From assembly GCF_000234665.1 (NCBI RefSeq), contig NC_018321.1:162594-226593 (forward strand): a stretch of 64,000 nt of DNA. The letters run 5' to 3'. The notes under the pieces are model-generated. The model saw nothing but the letters and a program-made list of their open reading frames with translations, was not told the origin of the DNA and did not search any database. The position numbers and the translations under genes are program-made. This DNA is from Leishmania mexicana MHOM/GT/2001/U1103. Lineage: Eukaryota > Euglenozoa > Kinetoplastea > Trypanosomatida > Trypanosomatidae. The number at the start of each line of letters is the position of its first letter. Position 1 is the stretch's first letter. Below are positions 49,601 through 60,700 of this stretch, piece by piece.

Positions 49601-51370
49601 GTAGGGAACGTGCATGTACAAGCTCATCATCGGGTCCTGTCGACCGCCCACGGTGCCGCGGCCGGAGGACACATGGTATACAAAAGACTGCCCATAGATC
49701 GTCAACACGCCCAGCAGCGAGGAGAGCTGCTGCGACGCCTGCGGGCACCGGAGAAGCGGCAGCAGCAGCTCCGGCAAAGAAGCGGCGGCAGTGCCGTGTC
49801 CTCCGGTGCAGTCCATATGGAGGGTAGCGCACAGGCTCTCTGGTAATGTCAACTCGGTCAACGTGCGCAGCTCCAGTGGCGCAGAGCTTGCCTCAGCTGC
49901 CCTGCTGGACTTTGCTCTCGGCTCGCTGTCCACAGAAGACGCCTTTCGCCCCACATACACCTTGATCGGCTTCACCACCGACGGGCGAGCGTGGTTAAGG
50001 CTCAGCAGCACACGACTTCGTGCATCGTAGGTGCACCAGTCCGAGCGCGTGACGTAGCGCTGCAGCACGCGTATGGACACCATCGCGGCCTCATCGCACA
50101 CGCCGCCGGTGGTAGCAGAAGACGCCATGCATGATGAAGGGGTCATTGAAGCCGCTGTCGCCGCACTCAGCGGAGAAACAGGCAGGATGCGCACCGTCTC
50201 TCGCTCAATGTGTCCGTCCTCATGCGTGCCACTACCCCCACACGAGAGCAGAGCTGAGGGCTTCATGGACGCTTGCGGGGGCTGAGGCGGCTGAGGTGCG
50301 AGTGCGGGGTTGGCCCGGCAGCGCACCTGTATAAGATCGACAGCGATCGAGGAGGCACAAAGGAGGTGGTGGTCAACGTACGCTGCCGCTGACGTCGACG
50401 AGGCAGCAGCCGGAGCGTTGTCGCTGTCGCACCAGCAGAAGAACTGCACCGGATACCACGCTTCGCGGAAGCGCAGCGTGTTGGGGGAGCATACAAACTT
50501 CGCGAGTGGGCGCGCGAGCGGAACCGCAGATGCCGCTATGTAGTCCACACCTTCAGGCAGCACGGGGCACTCCATGATGTAGACTGCCATGACCGGCGGA
50601 GGCGCGGTGAGTGTGCCGTAACCAGAGACAGTCAACGGCCCCGCTGTCAGCCCTGGTGTCTCGTGGCGGTCGGCCGAAGAAGCAGAGGGCCACAGTGCCG
50701 CTGGTGGCGGTAGCGGCACAGCCATCAGCACCGACGCCGAGCGGCGAAGCTCTTCGGGCGGCATGGGCAGACGCCGCGGTAGGCAGAGCCCGCTGGTGGA
50801 TGCTGTGGTGCAGCAGGAGGCAGAGAGAGGGGACATCCACACCTGTGAAGGATTTGCCATGCGTAGGCACGCCGCAGCCGCTTCGGCATTGGCTGTGGGC
50901 GTCGAAGACTGAGGTGCTGGTGGAGCGTGGGGAGAAGGCAAGCAGAGACGTGTACCACGCGCATGCGGCGGGCAGTTTCGATAGTTTATCGCAGTAGGCG
51001 ATGCTGCGTCTTGGGCTAAACGAGCGGCGTCGCCATGAGGAGCCTCGATACTGTCTTTCTCGGACTTCGACGGTCCTTCCAAGCCAGCTGTCGCTGCTGC
51101 AGCAGCGCTCCAAGTTAACGGGACACATAGGGTGATGCTGTCCTCGCAGACGAGGATGACGTCCTCGGCGACGTCGTCGAGGTGCATCGCACGCACGCGA
51201 AACGACGGCGATGCAGACGGCGCCGCCGCCGGTGTTGCCGCTGTGGTGGTGAGCGGAGAGGTGGCGAGGGAGAGTCCCAGCGGTTTGACTGAGGACGGCA
51301 GCGGCTCGCTCAGGTAAATGAGCGAGGAGGCGTCGGCATCGCCATCAGCGTAGCTGTACTCGGCCGACAT
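46601..51370 (-). CDS. RMC1: RMC1/Mic1-like protein (regulator of the MON1-CCZ1 Rab7 exchange factor)
   Basis: 1589 residues starting MSAEYSYADGD. RMC1 supports the MON1-CCZ1 complex that activates Rab7 on late endosomes. Similarity is seen in order along the chain: a FFCW segment near 315-320; DWCTYDARSRVLLSLNHARP near 450-470; LTIYGQSFVYHV near 555; and SVPFCVQVVDNLIVIHSPDT near 695-715, which closely resembles the VVDNLVVVHHQDT strand of animal RMC1. The C-terminal third (about 1080-1450) is helical and fits the Mic1 domain, including LLCDYVRLLHSAAIPVEPPL. The protein is more than twice the length of animal RMC1 (about 660 residues); the extra length is Ser/Ala-rich inserts between matching blocks. 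A predicted splice acceptor lies 66 nt before the start. Confidence 0.72.
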   Translation of the reverse strand: MSAEYSYADGDADASSLIYLSEPLPSSVKPLGLSLATSPLTTTAATPAAAPSASPSFRVRAMHLDDVAEDVILVCEDSITLCVPLTWSAAAAATAGLEGPSKSEKDSIEAPHGDAARLAQDAASPTAINYRNCPPHARGTRLCLPSPHAPPAPQSSTPTANAEAAAACLRMANPSQVWMSPLSASCCTTASTSGLCLPRRLPMPPEELRRSASVLMAVPLPPPAALWPSASSADRHETPGLTAGPLTVSGYGTLTAPPPVMAVYIMECPVLPEGVDYIAASAVPLARPLAKFVCSPNTLRFREAWYPVQFFCWCDSDNAPAAASSTSAAAYVDHHLLCASSIAVDLIQVRCRANPALAPQPPQPPQASMKPSALLSCGGSGTHEDGHIERETVRILPVSPLSAATAASMTPSSCMASSATTGGVCDEAAMVSIRVLQRYVTRSDWCTYDARSRVLLSLNHARPSVVKPIKVYVGRKASSVDSEPRAKSSRAAEASSAPLELRTLTELTLPESLCATLHMDCTGGHGTAAASLPELLLPLLRCPQASQQLSSLLGVLTIYGQSFVYHVSSGRGTVGGRQDPMMSLYMHVPYKEHGCQPLPGMSQTERALSSGVAGAGASASVAEAAHSDSLLSRLTAAASFATASAPPPKVCGGFFVHAVRLSLTAVISHPSRDFQASMQDLLPDAVGADALGAPLPQPPRSVPFCVQVVDNLIVIHSPDTARSAVYDLADCGGGSVSRMGAATASRNVRRSTPARSHVWKAVNSDPVGAGVRAHKPTTASAANNAADSAHYSSEPDPSLGAGGGATSASHGVANSGFGRFQFSWPHHRSDSSITDDVDDASAATSRSLLLPSPTAPHPPTAASSAAQAATADSLAGEHQQQRDRSHRRKVGLEHQAPSADFRSMLSVLSSSMLAMSASDPTTTAAAAASAVPLMYPLYCCGAAAAVEGSEEGGAGSSGDAPRASEPIVYSDYQWLGGPRLPLVMKASDGTLRVCRVDAARVAVWRLLVDFSRESNHAGQDPSSLQQEQGLDVNALNGEAAAGLVRSYVSFLCRRHQVFPARSANGRSTSSTHALVGLLGELTGQAVGLEGDDGDCNGVGVSQTDPAEYSKVDALRHLLCMATTSTPVVAGKQLYALWTCMLENLTLETAFSARCVAVERERSLALAGGVGGADVARAASSEASGGLLISSAELQQLILQKVFAPTWAALQSSLPCHPQQQQQPQRRRQLEGLLCDYVRLLHSAAIPVEPPLQHLLLEIVLCDVGDTLASPFVSSQSPSVCSAARRVQELLRQGVLERNEATARWLLDWWTAYQEVSASVRRSDAADARARRLNAGEPSAERRAESSGAAASAPTSLTAATPMAQQSADVSFSPFCPGDDAEETEILFEEAVRLLEARGFLLEVAEAYICRSHFTAAAAVLQRVPQQSKLAEVPVVAPSPALSHRRQTRVLSWDSLALSVLDGAWRCVRWAEEALFSNAGGAPVASQHQLAAADFASNPLRSWRMRSLERQVQAAHRVYVTVAKRLLVKPTARALLPSRAMEAADSGQGSLAAPTSPNVDGRFHVHEVRHEQLLRQMEQGWHELKQRGGA

Positions 51371-51435
51371 GAGGGTCGATATAGCTCTTCAAGCTGCACA
51401 ACGAGTGTCCCTGTGCGAGTCAAGGAGCACCGTGA

Positions 51436-51500
51436 CTGCGGAAACAGCGTCAATGAGGGTAGGCGAGGGGGGTCGAGAGGGAAGGGGGGCTGTTGCTAGG
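51436..51500 (-). promoter_or_regulatory. Predicted spliced-leader acceptor for the RMC1-like gene
   Basis: A pyrimidine-rich stretch on the minus strand (about 51500-51455) is followed by CTGTTTCCGCAG, with AG at 51437-51436. This is a good trypanosomatid acceptor and leaves a 5' UTR of about 66 nt. Confidence 0.45.
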
Positions 51501-52872
51501 CATCCAGGCGGGCACAGTGATCAGATTGGTGAAGCAACACAGAACAGAGACAGCGAAGTGATGAAGCTGAAGGGAAGAGGCAGGGATCTGCACTGCGTGT
51601 TCGCACAGCAGAGGGCAGACGGATGTGTCTGCCTGGTGTGCACGCACGAAGACGTAAAACAGCACCTTAGCCGCTATAGGAAAGTGAAAGCGTTGATGAT
51701 GATGGCGGCGGCATTGGGCAGTGATGGGGCTCGTTCACGTGAGAGAGCGACAGAGACAGAGAGAGATGCAGACCGACCGTGGAGGGTGATAAGACGCGAG
51801 CCAAGACACGGGAGTGGCAGGAATGGTGAGCAGAGTCCAGCAGAGGGAAGGGGGGGGCTCTTCACGTGCGGTGGAGCAAGGTGAAGCGCAAGTGCGCCAG
51901 AGAGGGAGGGCAAGTCCCTCGCTGCGTACAAGCGCGCTTCATGGAACGTGTCCCGGCCGTTTCACTGAGCAACGCACTCCAACAGAAGCAGCCGTGCTTC
52001 TGTTTCCCCGCCGTTACCTCGTCATTTTGTGTCGTCTTCGCCCCTCTCCCCTCTCCCCTCCACCCTTTGTGTGACGTCCACGCGCTGTCTGCCTATGTCC
52101 CCTTCATCGCTGCTGGCGGAGTCGCCCGAGTTTCGAAAGCGTGCGAGGCCCCTACACGGACAGCCACACACACACACAGAGAAGCAAGGAGATAGATAGA
52201 AGGGGGAGGGAGGGGGTAGGGGGCTTATCTCAACTTACATGTAAGGGCGAGGTACCCCGCCACATAGCCACACGGAGGGATGCGCAGGTCCACGCTGCGG
52301 CTCCCCCCCCCCTTCCTCTCGCCGAACAGACTCCGTGTCCCGCCTTTTCCCCCTACTCCGTCTGTGATTGTCCACTCGATTTACGTATCATCGCCTTAAG
52401 AGCACAAACACACACGCGCACACACGCGCTAACGGAGTGGCGGCCGAGAAACAAGAAAAAGAGCGCCACCACACAAATGGAGAGGTGCAGAAGACAGCGA
52501 CGTGCGAAGGGAGGGCGCCCGTGGCTGCTGGAGCTGAGCCGCCTCCGCCCCCCGCCCCCCCCCCACCACCACCGGAGGGAGGACGGAAGGCGCTACCTTC
52601 GCTCGCTCTGTGAAACGAGCCCACCCTCACCCACTTCGTCCGCCTTCTCGTGCACTATCCACGCACGCACGGGCGCACGCCTGCGCGCTCTGTCGACGCC
52701 GCCCTCCTCCCCCCGTCCCTTCCACCATCAGCGAGAATACCGCAAAGGGTGAAGGCATCAAAACAGAGCACCGCAACCTCCGTGCCATCACCAACACCAT
52801 CAGCACGCACGCGACACACGTGCAAGGCGCAAAACGACCTTGCAAAAGCGCTCCGCCACGCTATTCATAAAC
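51501..52872. other. Intergenic region between the J-protein and RMC1-like genes
   Basis: About 1.4 kb. It contains CA runs near 52162-52178 and 52405-52428 and a C-rich, CCACC-repeating stretch at 52540-52575. Probably the 3' UTR of the J-protein gene and flank of the RMC1-like gene. No gene seen. Confidence 0.45.
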
Positions 52873-53850
52873 TTAGTAGCCCAACTCACGACGCAGGAAG
52901 CCCTTCGGGCTGGTCAGCCACGCCATATCGTAGCTCCGGTACGCCATGATTGAGTAGAGGAACAGCATGCACAGCGACGCCGGGGCGAGCATCGTGTGTA
53001 ACAGCACATCCAGTGCCACGGAGACGAAGAAAACGCTCGTCAGCATCGGGAAGGCGGCGTAGAAGCGGCCGAGTACGTAAAAGCCGCAGAGCAGCAGGAA
53101 AACGTGAAAGCCGCTCGGGGTACGCCACTTAACCCAACTCCAGTACCGCGGCATCTCGTCCACGTTGCGCGCCATCCACTCGGGTAGGAACTTGTAGTAG
53201 AAGTACTGCGTGTCGGAGACGAGGTTGCGGTAGCGCCGGTCCAGCGTCGGACTCTTCGTAATCAGCTCGTATGCCTTGTTGATCTGGTTGAGGCGCGGGA
53301 TGTCGCCGGCGCCATCGGCCGCCATGTCAGGGTGAACCTGCTTCATGAGTTCGTGGTAGCGCAGGCGGATCGTCTGCGTCGACGCACCGGGCTTCAGGCC
53401 CAGCACCTCCCATGGGTTGTACCCGCTTACATGGGTGCTGACGGCTTCCTTGTTCGCGTCCTCGGCAGTTGCCGCGTGCCCGTGCGTGCGGCGACGCTGC
53501 TCACGATGGAGCTCCTCCTCCGTGGGCTTTGCGGCGCCGCGCGGTGAGTCGATGTCGGCGGAGACGGTGCCGTAGCCTGGGCCCCCGCTGGACTGCCAGC
53601 GGCGAGCTGTTGCCCACGCAGAAGAGCTGCCGTTGGTGGACGCGCACAGCGGCGCCAGCGTCGCTGCACGCAGCAGCGCAAGCGAAGACGTTGGCTGGTA
53701 GGACGAAGATAGAGCAGCCGATGGAGGTGAGCGGCAGCATCGACTGGAAAAGCTGGCGGTGATACCCGCCGTCGCCGCCCGCGGTGCGCAGCCCCCGCGG
53801 TGAAGAAGCGCCGAGGCCAACGTCGACGCCGCGGTAGCTCGGAGCAGCAT
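52873..53850 (-). CDS. J-domain (DnaJ-like) membrane protein, predicted mitochondrial
   Basis: 325 residues from the Met at 53850 (MLLRATAASTLASALL). A Met at 54096 gives 82 more residues, but these are Pro/His-rich UTR-like text, while the inner start gives an Arg/Ala/Ser-rich N-terminus without acidic residues, as in mitochondrial targeting sequences. The J-domain is at about 145-208: NPWEVLGLKPGAS, the essential HPD at 173-175 and INKAYELI. It should recruit and activate an Hsp70. After it come a conserved-looking aromatic stretch (YFYYKFLPEWMARNVDEMPR, 216-235) and two or three hydrophobic helices (about 247-305), then a short tail RRELGY. So it is probably anchored in a mitochondrial membrane. 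It lacks the Gly/Phe and zinc regions of type I and II J-proteins. Partner Hsp70 is unknown. Confidence 0.83.
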   Translation of the reverse strand: MLLRATAASTLASALLHRGGCAPRAATAGITASFSSRCCRSPPSAALSSSYQPTSSLALLRAATLAPLCASTNGSSSAWATARRWQSSGGPGYGTVSADIDSPRGAAKPTEEELHREQRRRTHGHAATAEDANKEAVSTHVSGYNPWEVLGLKPGASTQTIRLRYHELMKQVHPDMAADGAGDIPRLNQINKAYELITKSPTLDRRYRNLVSDTQYFYYKFLPEWMARNVDEMPRYWSWVKWRTPSGFHVFLLLCGFYVLGRFYAAFPMLTSVFFVSVALDVLLHTMLAPASLCMLFLYSIMAYRSYDMAWLTSPKGFLRRELGY

Positions 53851-54770
53851 TGAAGGCGTAGAGGCAGTCGAGACCCCGAATAAGAAAAAATTGCGCACAC
53901 GAGCACAGGGAGGAGGGGCGGGGCGGGCGGGGAGGCGCTGCAACGCGTGAGTGTGTGTGTGCGCGTGTGCATCGATGTTGTTTGAGTGGGGGGTGGGGGT
54001 GGTGCGCAGAGAAGGATGCGCCGTTGAAGAGCAAAAGAGCGACAAGGTCAGACCGAAGGGAGGCGATGGTGGCGAGACGAGGGACGCAAGACCCATGCAT
54101 GGGGGAGGGGGGAGACGTGCAGACCTGGTGTCGCTACCATGACGACTCTGACCGTGGCCGCCCCATCACTCCCGCCTACCAGCAGTGAGGAGTAGGGGAA
54201 GAGGAGGGGGCGGCGCTAGAGGTCCGTAAGCGATACGTTGAGAAAGATGGGAAGCGATGCCGGCGGTCTTCTGCCGCAGCGAGGAGGACGGCGAGCAGGT
54301 CCCGGATGCGTCACGCACCTCTTCGCCAAGCGACCACCTCCCTCTCTTCGCCTCGACGAGGTCGATGGCAACCGAGAGACGGTATAAGCGCCTCAGGAGA
54401 GCGCAGTGGGGACGACGCGTGGGCAAGTATGCTGACCTGCGCACACGCCGACACAAGCACGCGCCACTTCTGCGAAACATGCGTTCCTTTTTTGCCGTCA
54501 ACACCTTTAGTCTGTCCTTGTGTACGCTCTCGCTCTCTGTCTGAGCACCAGAGGGGGAGAGAGGAGCTGCTTATAGGCCTGGAAGTCGAGCGGGCATCCG
54601 CATCACAGGCGATTATGTCGGAGCAAGACATCCCATCCATCCACGCACCTCTCGCAGGGCGCGCATCGACACACACGCAGGAGAGAAACGCACGCCCAGG
54701 GTACAGCCGCCATCTTCGTCGCCGCATCGGCACGTACCCCTTCCCGCGCCTGTCCTTCCCCGCCCTCCGC
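53851..54770. other. Intergenic region between the giant-protein and J-protein genes
   Basis: About 0.9 kb. A C-rich pyrimidine tract on the minus strand near 53940-53905 and a GT run at 53947-53968 precede the J-protein gene. Probably 3' UTR of the giant-protein gene and 5' UTR of the J-protein gene. No gene seen. Confidence 0.45.
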
Positions 54771-57700
54771 TCACATGAGGTAATGCGTGTAGACAACCGA
54801 GGCGACAAACACTAGAACAAGCTCAGCACGGCGGCTATAGTACAGAGAGAGACACCACACCGCCATCGAGAACCCCAGCCACACCATCGGTGGCCCGTAC
54901 GCGTGAACAAAGAAAAAGGACAGGAAAGCCATGATGGTGAAGGCCACGTGAGCGCGGCGCTGGTCCTCCAGGAGGGAGTCCGACAGCGCGGAAGCAGTGC
55001 CCGGCGGCGCCACAACGACGACGATGCCGAGCAAGGGCAGAAGCTCATGCACGAGGAAGGCCATAAAGACATGGTAGACCAGCACCGCAGGCGACACCGG
55101 CGACGGTGCCGCTTCGCTGCCTGCATCCCTTGCCGTGCTGCCAGCGCCTATGCGCTCGCCGCCGCGTCCGAACAGCCGTCGCATCCACGAGGCAGATGGC
55201 ACGACCACTCTTGGCGCCTCCACTGTCAGGAGAGCATCGGTGATGGAGACGATCATGCACGACGCTGCGCTGTCGCCAACCTCGCTTGCCCCGTTTGTGC
55301 ACACCTTCAAGAACACGGACGCATTCACGACCAGCTGCCCACCAGCGTAGCGGTCGTCTCGGTGGTACTCGAGCGTCGTCTGGGCATGTCGGCGGCGTCG
55401 CAGCGTGTCAGCGGCGAGCTGCGTGTAAGCCGCATCTACGGCCGTCTGGTTCACGCTGAGGACAAGCGGAGCAGCGAGCGTCGTCTGCCCAGCACTGGCG
55501 CCGACGCGGCGAGTGTGCGCGTGGTTCTGCCGCAGCACATCGGCCAGCTCAGCCGGGGTACTCGAAAGCAGCACCATCGGTCGCTGCGCCGCCGGCAGTG
55601 CCTCGCCATCGACGCCGCGAACGCGATACAGAACGACATCCATGACAATGGAGAGCGCTGCACCATCGCTGCTGCCGCTGAGCTGCAAGGCAAGGCGTTC
55701 AAGCGCGCGGTGGGCGGCGGCGGGGCAGAGCCAGTCGAACTGCCAGCGCCGCGGCACACGCGTGACGCTGTCCCACGGTAGAAGGAGCGGACGGGTGTAG
55801 GCTTCGCCGGTCCAGCTGACAAGTGCCATGGTCGCCTCGCTCGCAGGCGTGCCGCTGATTGCGGTGCTAGCCGCCGACACCATTGCGGATATCGTGTCCG
55901 TAGCAGCAGAGGCAGTACCAGAGCGAGGCGATGCAGTCCACATGCCCGTCAGATCGCCCGCCACATAAAAGGTGGTGTCGGCCAGTAGGCACCCCCTGCA
56001 CTCGGTGGCGATGCCGGGAACGGCAAAGAGGATCTCCTCGACTTTGCAGAACTCCCGCACGGCGGGAAAGGCGCTCGAAAACGTTGCGGCGGTCGCCCTG
56101 CCACTGCCGGTTGCCGGCGCCGTCGCGGCACCGGCGCTACCGCCAGTCGATCGATGATTTGATGCACCTCGCCGCACCTGGGCCGCGTGCAGCTTGCTGT
56201 ATTCCTCGGCCTCCGCAGCTCCCGCGTCACGCGGATGTCCGCTGAGCCACCCACCATCACGATGAGCTCGACGCGAAGTCGCCGCTTCGGGGTTGGCAGA
56301 GAGTGGCGGCATCGTTATGCCGGCGAAGGTGTCGTTGTAGCGGTACACAAAACGGTGCTCCTGCAGGACGGCTGGATTGCTTAGCAGCTCCGAGAAGAGG
56401 TAGTTGATAAAGTGTGATCGGTACACCCCACCCCCCTTCATGTACAGGTGATGGCTGCTGTCGAGGCTGTGATGCTCCACAACGCTGAAACTGTTGACAA
56501 GCGCCACGTTCGGTGGGGCTCGATGTCGCGGCAAGTCTGCCTGGCGCTGGTGATCATCGAGAACAATAGTGCCGTCATCGGCGGCAGTTTTCCCAAAGAT
56601 GTCGGCACTGGGGCCGCCCTCGCCGACCGCTGGTGTCCATGTGTCGCCAATAAGCTCGATCCCGAGCTGGAAACCATAGCGTCGGAGATCCGCCTCACAC
56701 AAGAGGAGCGGGCGAGCCGGGGTCGGGTCGAAGGACGGTCCAGTCGGCTGCGCCATCTCGGGCGCCGCCGCCGTCGCCGCAGGGTCGGGTTTCGATGATC
56801 CAGCAGTGCTACCGCCGCCACCCCACCACCTGCCGCTCTCCCCCTTGCGACGCCCGCTGCCGGCTCCGCCTTGGGCGGCTGCGTCAGGCAGCGTCATAGC
56901 AGCAGAGGAGCGCAAGTGCAGCCGCGCCAACGTTGGGCGGACCTCCACAACAAAGCTCGCGTCGGTGGAGGTGGCTGCGACACTCGTGGGCAGCTTGCGC
57001 CCGGGCATCCACTGCCACACCGACGCGTTTGACGCGCCGCTGCCCGCTGTTCGCGACGACGGCGTCAGAAAGCTATCAGGGTAAATCGCATCACGCACGG
57101 TCACGCGCAAGTAACGCGGGAGCTGCAGACGCCGCAGCAGTGCGTCGCTGTTCTGGTGCTCGTTGTACTCCTCTGGGGTTAGCATCTTAAAGGCCGGGCA
57201 TGCGCGCAGCTGCAGATATAGCCGCTTGCGAGACCCGGCTTCCACCGCGGCCTTCAGGCCTCGCCGCATCTGCTCAATACACGCGGTGAGCCCCACATCG
57301 GGGTGATTCGGCGCACCGTGCTCTGCTTTTGCCAAGGCAGGATTCGGGATCTCCTCCAGCTTCACCGCGTCGGCCGAAAAAGCGGTCTGGGCAAAGTTGG
57401 CCCCAGTAAGCTCGAACGTCAGCACCGGCATGCCACCCTCCACCTCGCATTGCTTCACCACCGGCGGGTACGCCGACAGCACCGGTGCCATGTCGCGCAC
57501 CTCCACACGGCCGAGCGGCACGAGTGAATGCGGGTTCCTCACAGTCGGCTGCACCGTCGGACCAGTGATGACAGGCGGTGGATCGATGGCGGTGCCGCAT
57601 AGAACATCCTTGTGCAGTGCTGTTCGCAGGTAGACGTCATAAGGAACGGCAAAGGACTCCTTGAGTGGCAGACGTATGCGCAGCACCGCCACCTCGCTGC

Positions 57701-60700
57701 CCCGCGCGACACCTTGGTAGGCCCGAAGTGCCTTCTCGAGCCGCTCTGCCGGTGACATGTGCGACGGCGCGTTCTGCAGCTCGCGCTGGTGCTGCTGCTG
57801 TCGTGTCGCCTCCGCTAGTGCGGCCTCCTCCGCCTCCCGCCGCGCCTTCCTCGTCGCCTCGATCGCGCGCAGCTGCGTCGACGTCACACGGCGGCGGCTC
57901 AAGGCGTGCTGCAGATCGGCCGGCAGCCCAGTGACGTCAATGCCGTCGGCGGTCCACTTCCATTGGCGGCGAATGCGCTCCACCTGTCGCTCCATTTCGG
58001 CAAGTGATATGTACTGCTGCCGCTGGTGTAAAGGCGACGCCCCTTGGCGCAGTGCAGTGCCTTGTCGCCCTCTTTGCGCGCGCCTGGAGTGCCAGCCGCC
58101 GCTAGCAGACGGAGAAGCCGATGCTGCTGCTGTGGAGCCGTCGCCGTGCGCCTCGGAGATGAGGTGATCCAGCGAGCCGAAGAGCACGTCGCATGGCACA
58201 GTGGCGTCACGCACGGCGAAGGCGTAGTCTAGCCACTCCTGCGCCGTGCGGTCGACGCGGCCGTCGGGGCGGTTCGTCTCGGTCCAGTACTGCAGCACGT
58301 CGGCACCGCGCACGGTGCCGTCTACACACTTGTGGAGCAAGCTGTGGTGCGGACCCCCCGTCGTCGGCGCAGGTCTGCTCCTGCTGGAGGTCGTGTCGGC
58401 TTGACCTTGGCTGGCGTCATGCGCCTCTTCACCGGGCACGGTCGCCATCCCTGGCCTCCACGCCGCATTCAGCGCCGTTGCCGCAGACGCAGAGACGATG
58501 AAGCCGCCAAGTTGGCTCGGGTGGCTAAGGTCAAGCCGCAGCAGCACTGTGGCCTCTGACGCCTGCTTCGGTGAGTCCTGCGCCGGCATGCCAAAGGTCT
58601 CAGTTCGGCCGCTAATGTTCACCTCGTACGTCACTTCATCCTGCACCCCGCGCAACCCCACCATCGGCCGCATCGTCGCGTTGGCGCGCCGCAGTGTCGC
58701 CGGTTGGAGCACCGGCAGATAGCGAATACCCCATACGCCGCCCTCGTCGCTGCCGTCGTCTCCCTCCCCACTGCCATCACGGCCCAGCAACGTAGAAGCA
58801 AAGGTAAAAGCCGCATCGCCCAAGGTGTGCGGCAGCCCAAGCTGAAACAGCTGCGAGAGGCCAAAGCGCGATGTCGCAGCGTCGGCGCCGTCCTGCCCGC
58901 TCCCCCTCTTTCTCCCGCGTCCGGCGCTAGTGCCGGCGGCGACACCCGCCTCAGTGCCCGGCGCGCCATCGATGATGCGGGTGGAGATGAAGTCGCCGTG
59001 GAAGGGGCACACACCAATGGCATGCATTGCACCACCTGCAACACTGCCGTCTCCCACCCGATCCGCGTACATGCCGGAGGCCACAACCAACGTCGGTGTG
59101 GACGGCGAAGAAGGCCGCGGCACTGCCACGAACAGCGGTTGCGACACCTCGCGCGCTGACAGGTGACGGCCTGCCTTGACTGTGAATGATATGCACCGAC
59201 CTGGCAAGGAGGCAGTACTCGCTGAGGTATAGGATGGGTTGAACCACTGTGTCGTCGGTGACACCCACCACGGCGTCGCGCACCGCCCACCGCTGAGCCG
59301 CTCCACCTCGCGCGCACCGCGCTTGACGGTGTCCTCCAGCGCCACAGGGTCGATAAGGCGCACCTGGCTCTGCCAAAACTGCACGTCTTCGCGAGACGAC
59401 TGTGACTGCCGCTTCGTCTGCGGAGGCAGCACAGGGGGTTTTCGCGAGCTCCCCTTCAAACCGTCCTGTTCCCTTGTCGGTGCTCCCTCCGTGTGCAAGC
59501 ACAGCGTGATGCGCCCCTCGCCGGTGTAGCCGTCGCACTCATGGTCCATGGAGGTTGCTGCGGTCAGGTAGGCGGAGACGCGCTCCACCTCGTAGTGGCC
59601 CTTCAACGTGCACGTATGCCCCTCCATCCGACCAAAGATGCTGCGAGACGGCACGAGGTCGTAGTGGAGGTACACCGTGCCAACAGGGAGCTGTTCCAGC
59701 ACGAGCACCCCACTACCAGGGCGAGGATGCAGACCAAAGTAGGTGTGGAACGCCGCATGCGCGGCGCTGTCCGCGGTAGAGCCGTCGGAGGGGGAAAAAA
59801 AGGCCGCCGCTTCGCCGTTGCTGTAGTTGTGGATGCTGTGCAGACTCATGCGCGCCCGTGTCACCCCATCCACAGCCGCAGTCGCACCGGGGCCCGTCAT
59901 CTCCGCCTCCAAGCGCCAGTTCTGTGTCGAGGACGTCGTCAGGATCGTCGCGCGATCAGCCAGAGTCACAAGGCGACGTGAAGGCAAATTCTCTGTCAGG
60001 ACAAACACCTCCACTGTGTCGTAGTCGACGAGGCCGAGATGCTGCGCCTCGGATGCCCCTGACGCCGCGTGCTCGCTCGCGCCAACACCGCTCACGTGCT
60101 CACCTGAGGCGGTCGAAGATGACAGTGGGAAGGCGGCATCCGCGGATAACGGGCGAAGCCGGTAGACGGCCCAGCGCACTGTCACGACGCCGAACGGCAG
60201 GCCACGCACTAGCGTCTCCGCCTGCGTGCCGCGATCGAAGTGAATTCCCGTAAAGTTTGCGTCCGCCGTCCACGTCGTTTTCTCATCCGTCGCCAGCGAC
60301 ACCACCTCCCACTGGCCAACAAACTCATGTGCGATCTCGCGCGGGATGGGCACAGCCTGCAGTGCCGCGGTGTCGCCGCACACGTACAACTCCTTCTCCA
60401 CCACCTGCGCGTGGAACACGTCGAGCATCTCCGTAAGAACCACCGGCGGGCACGCGGTCGGGTTCTCAGGATCCGGCAGAGAGTGCGTGATCGTGTAGAG
60501 CCCTGGCGTATGCAGCCCCTTGATGAGAGCCGTCGAGCCGCCTCTGCCGCGGGCCACGGCGGCCGGGTGAAGGGGCAGCGGCTGAAACTCGACGCTGTCC
60601 ATGAGCACCTGCGACCCGACGGTGATGGAAGCGGCCGGGACAACGCTCGTGACAGCCCACCGCGCCACGACCGGGTCTGATGGGGCGTCCACGTGCAGGA

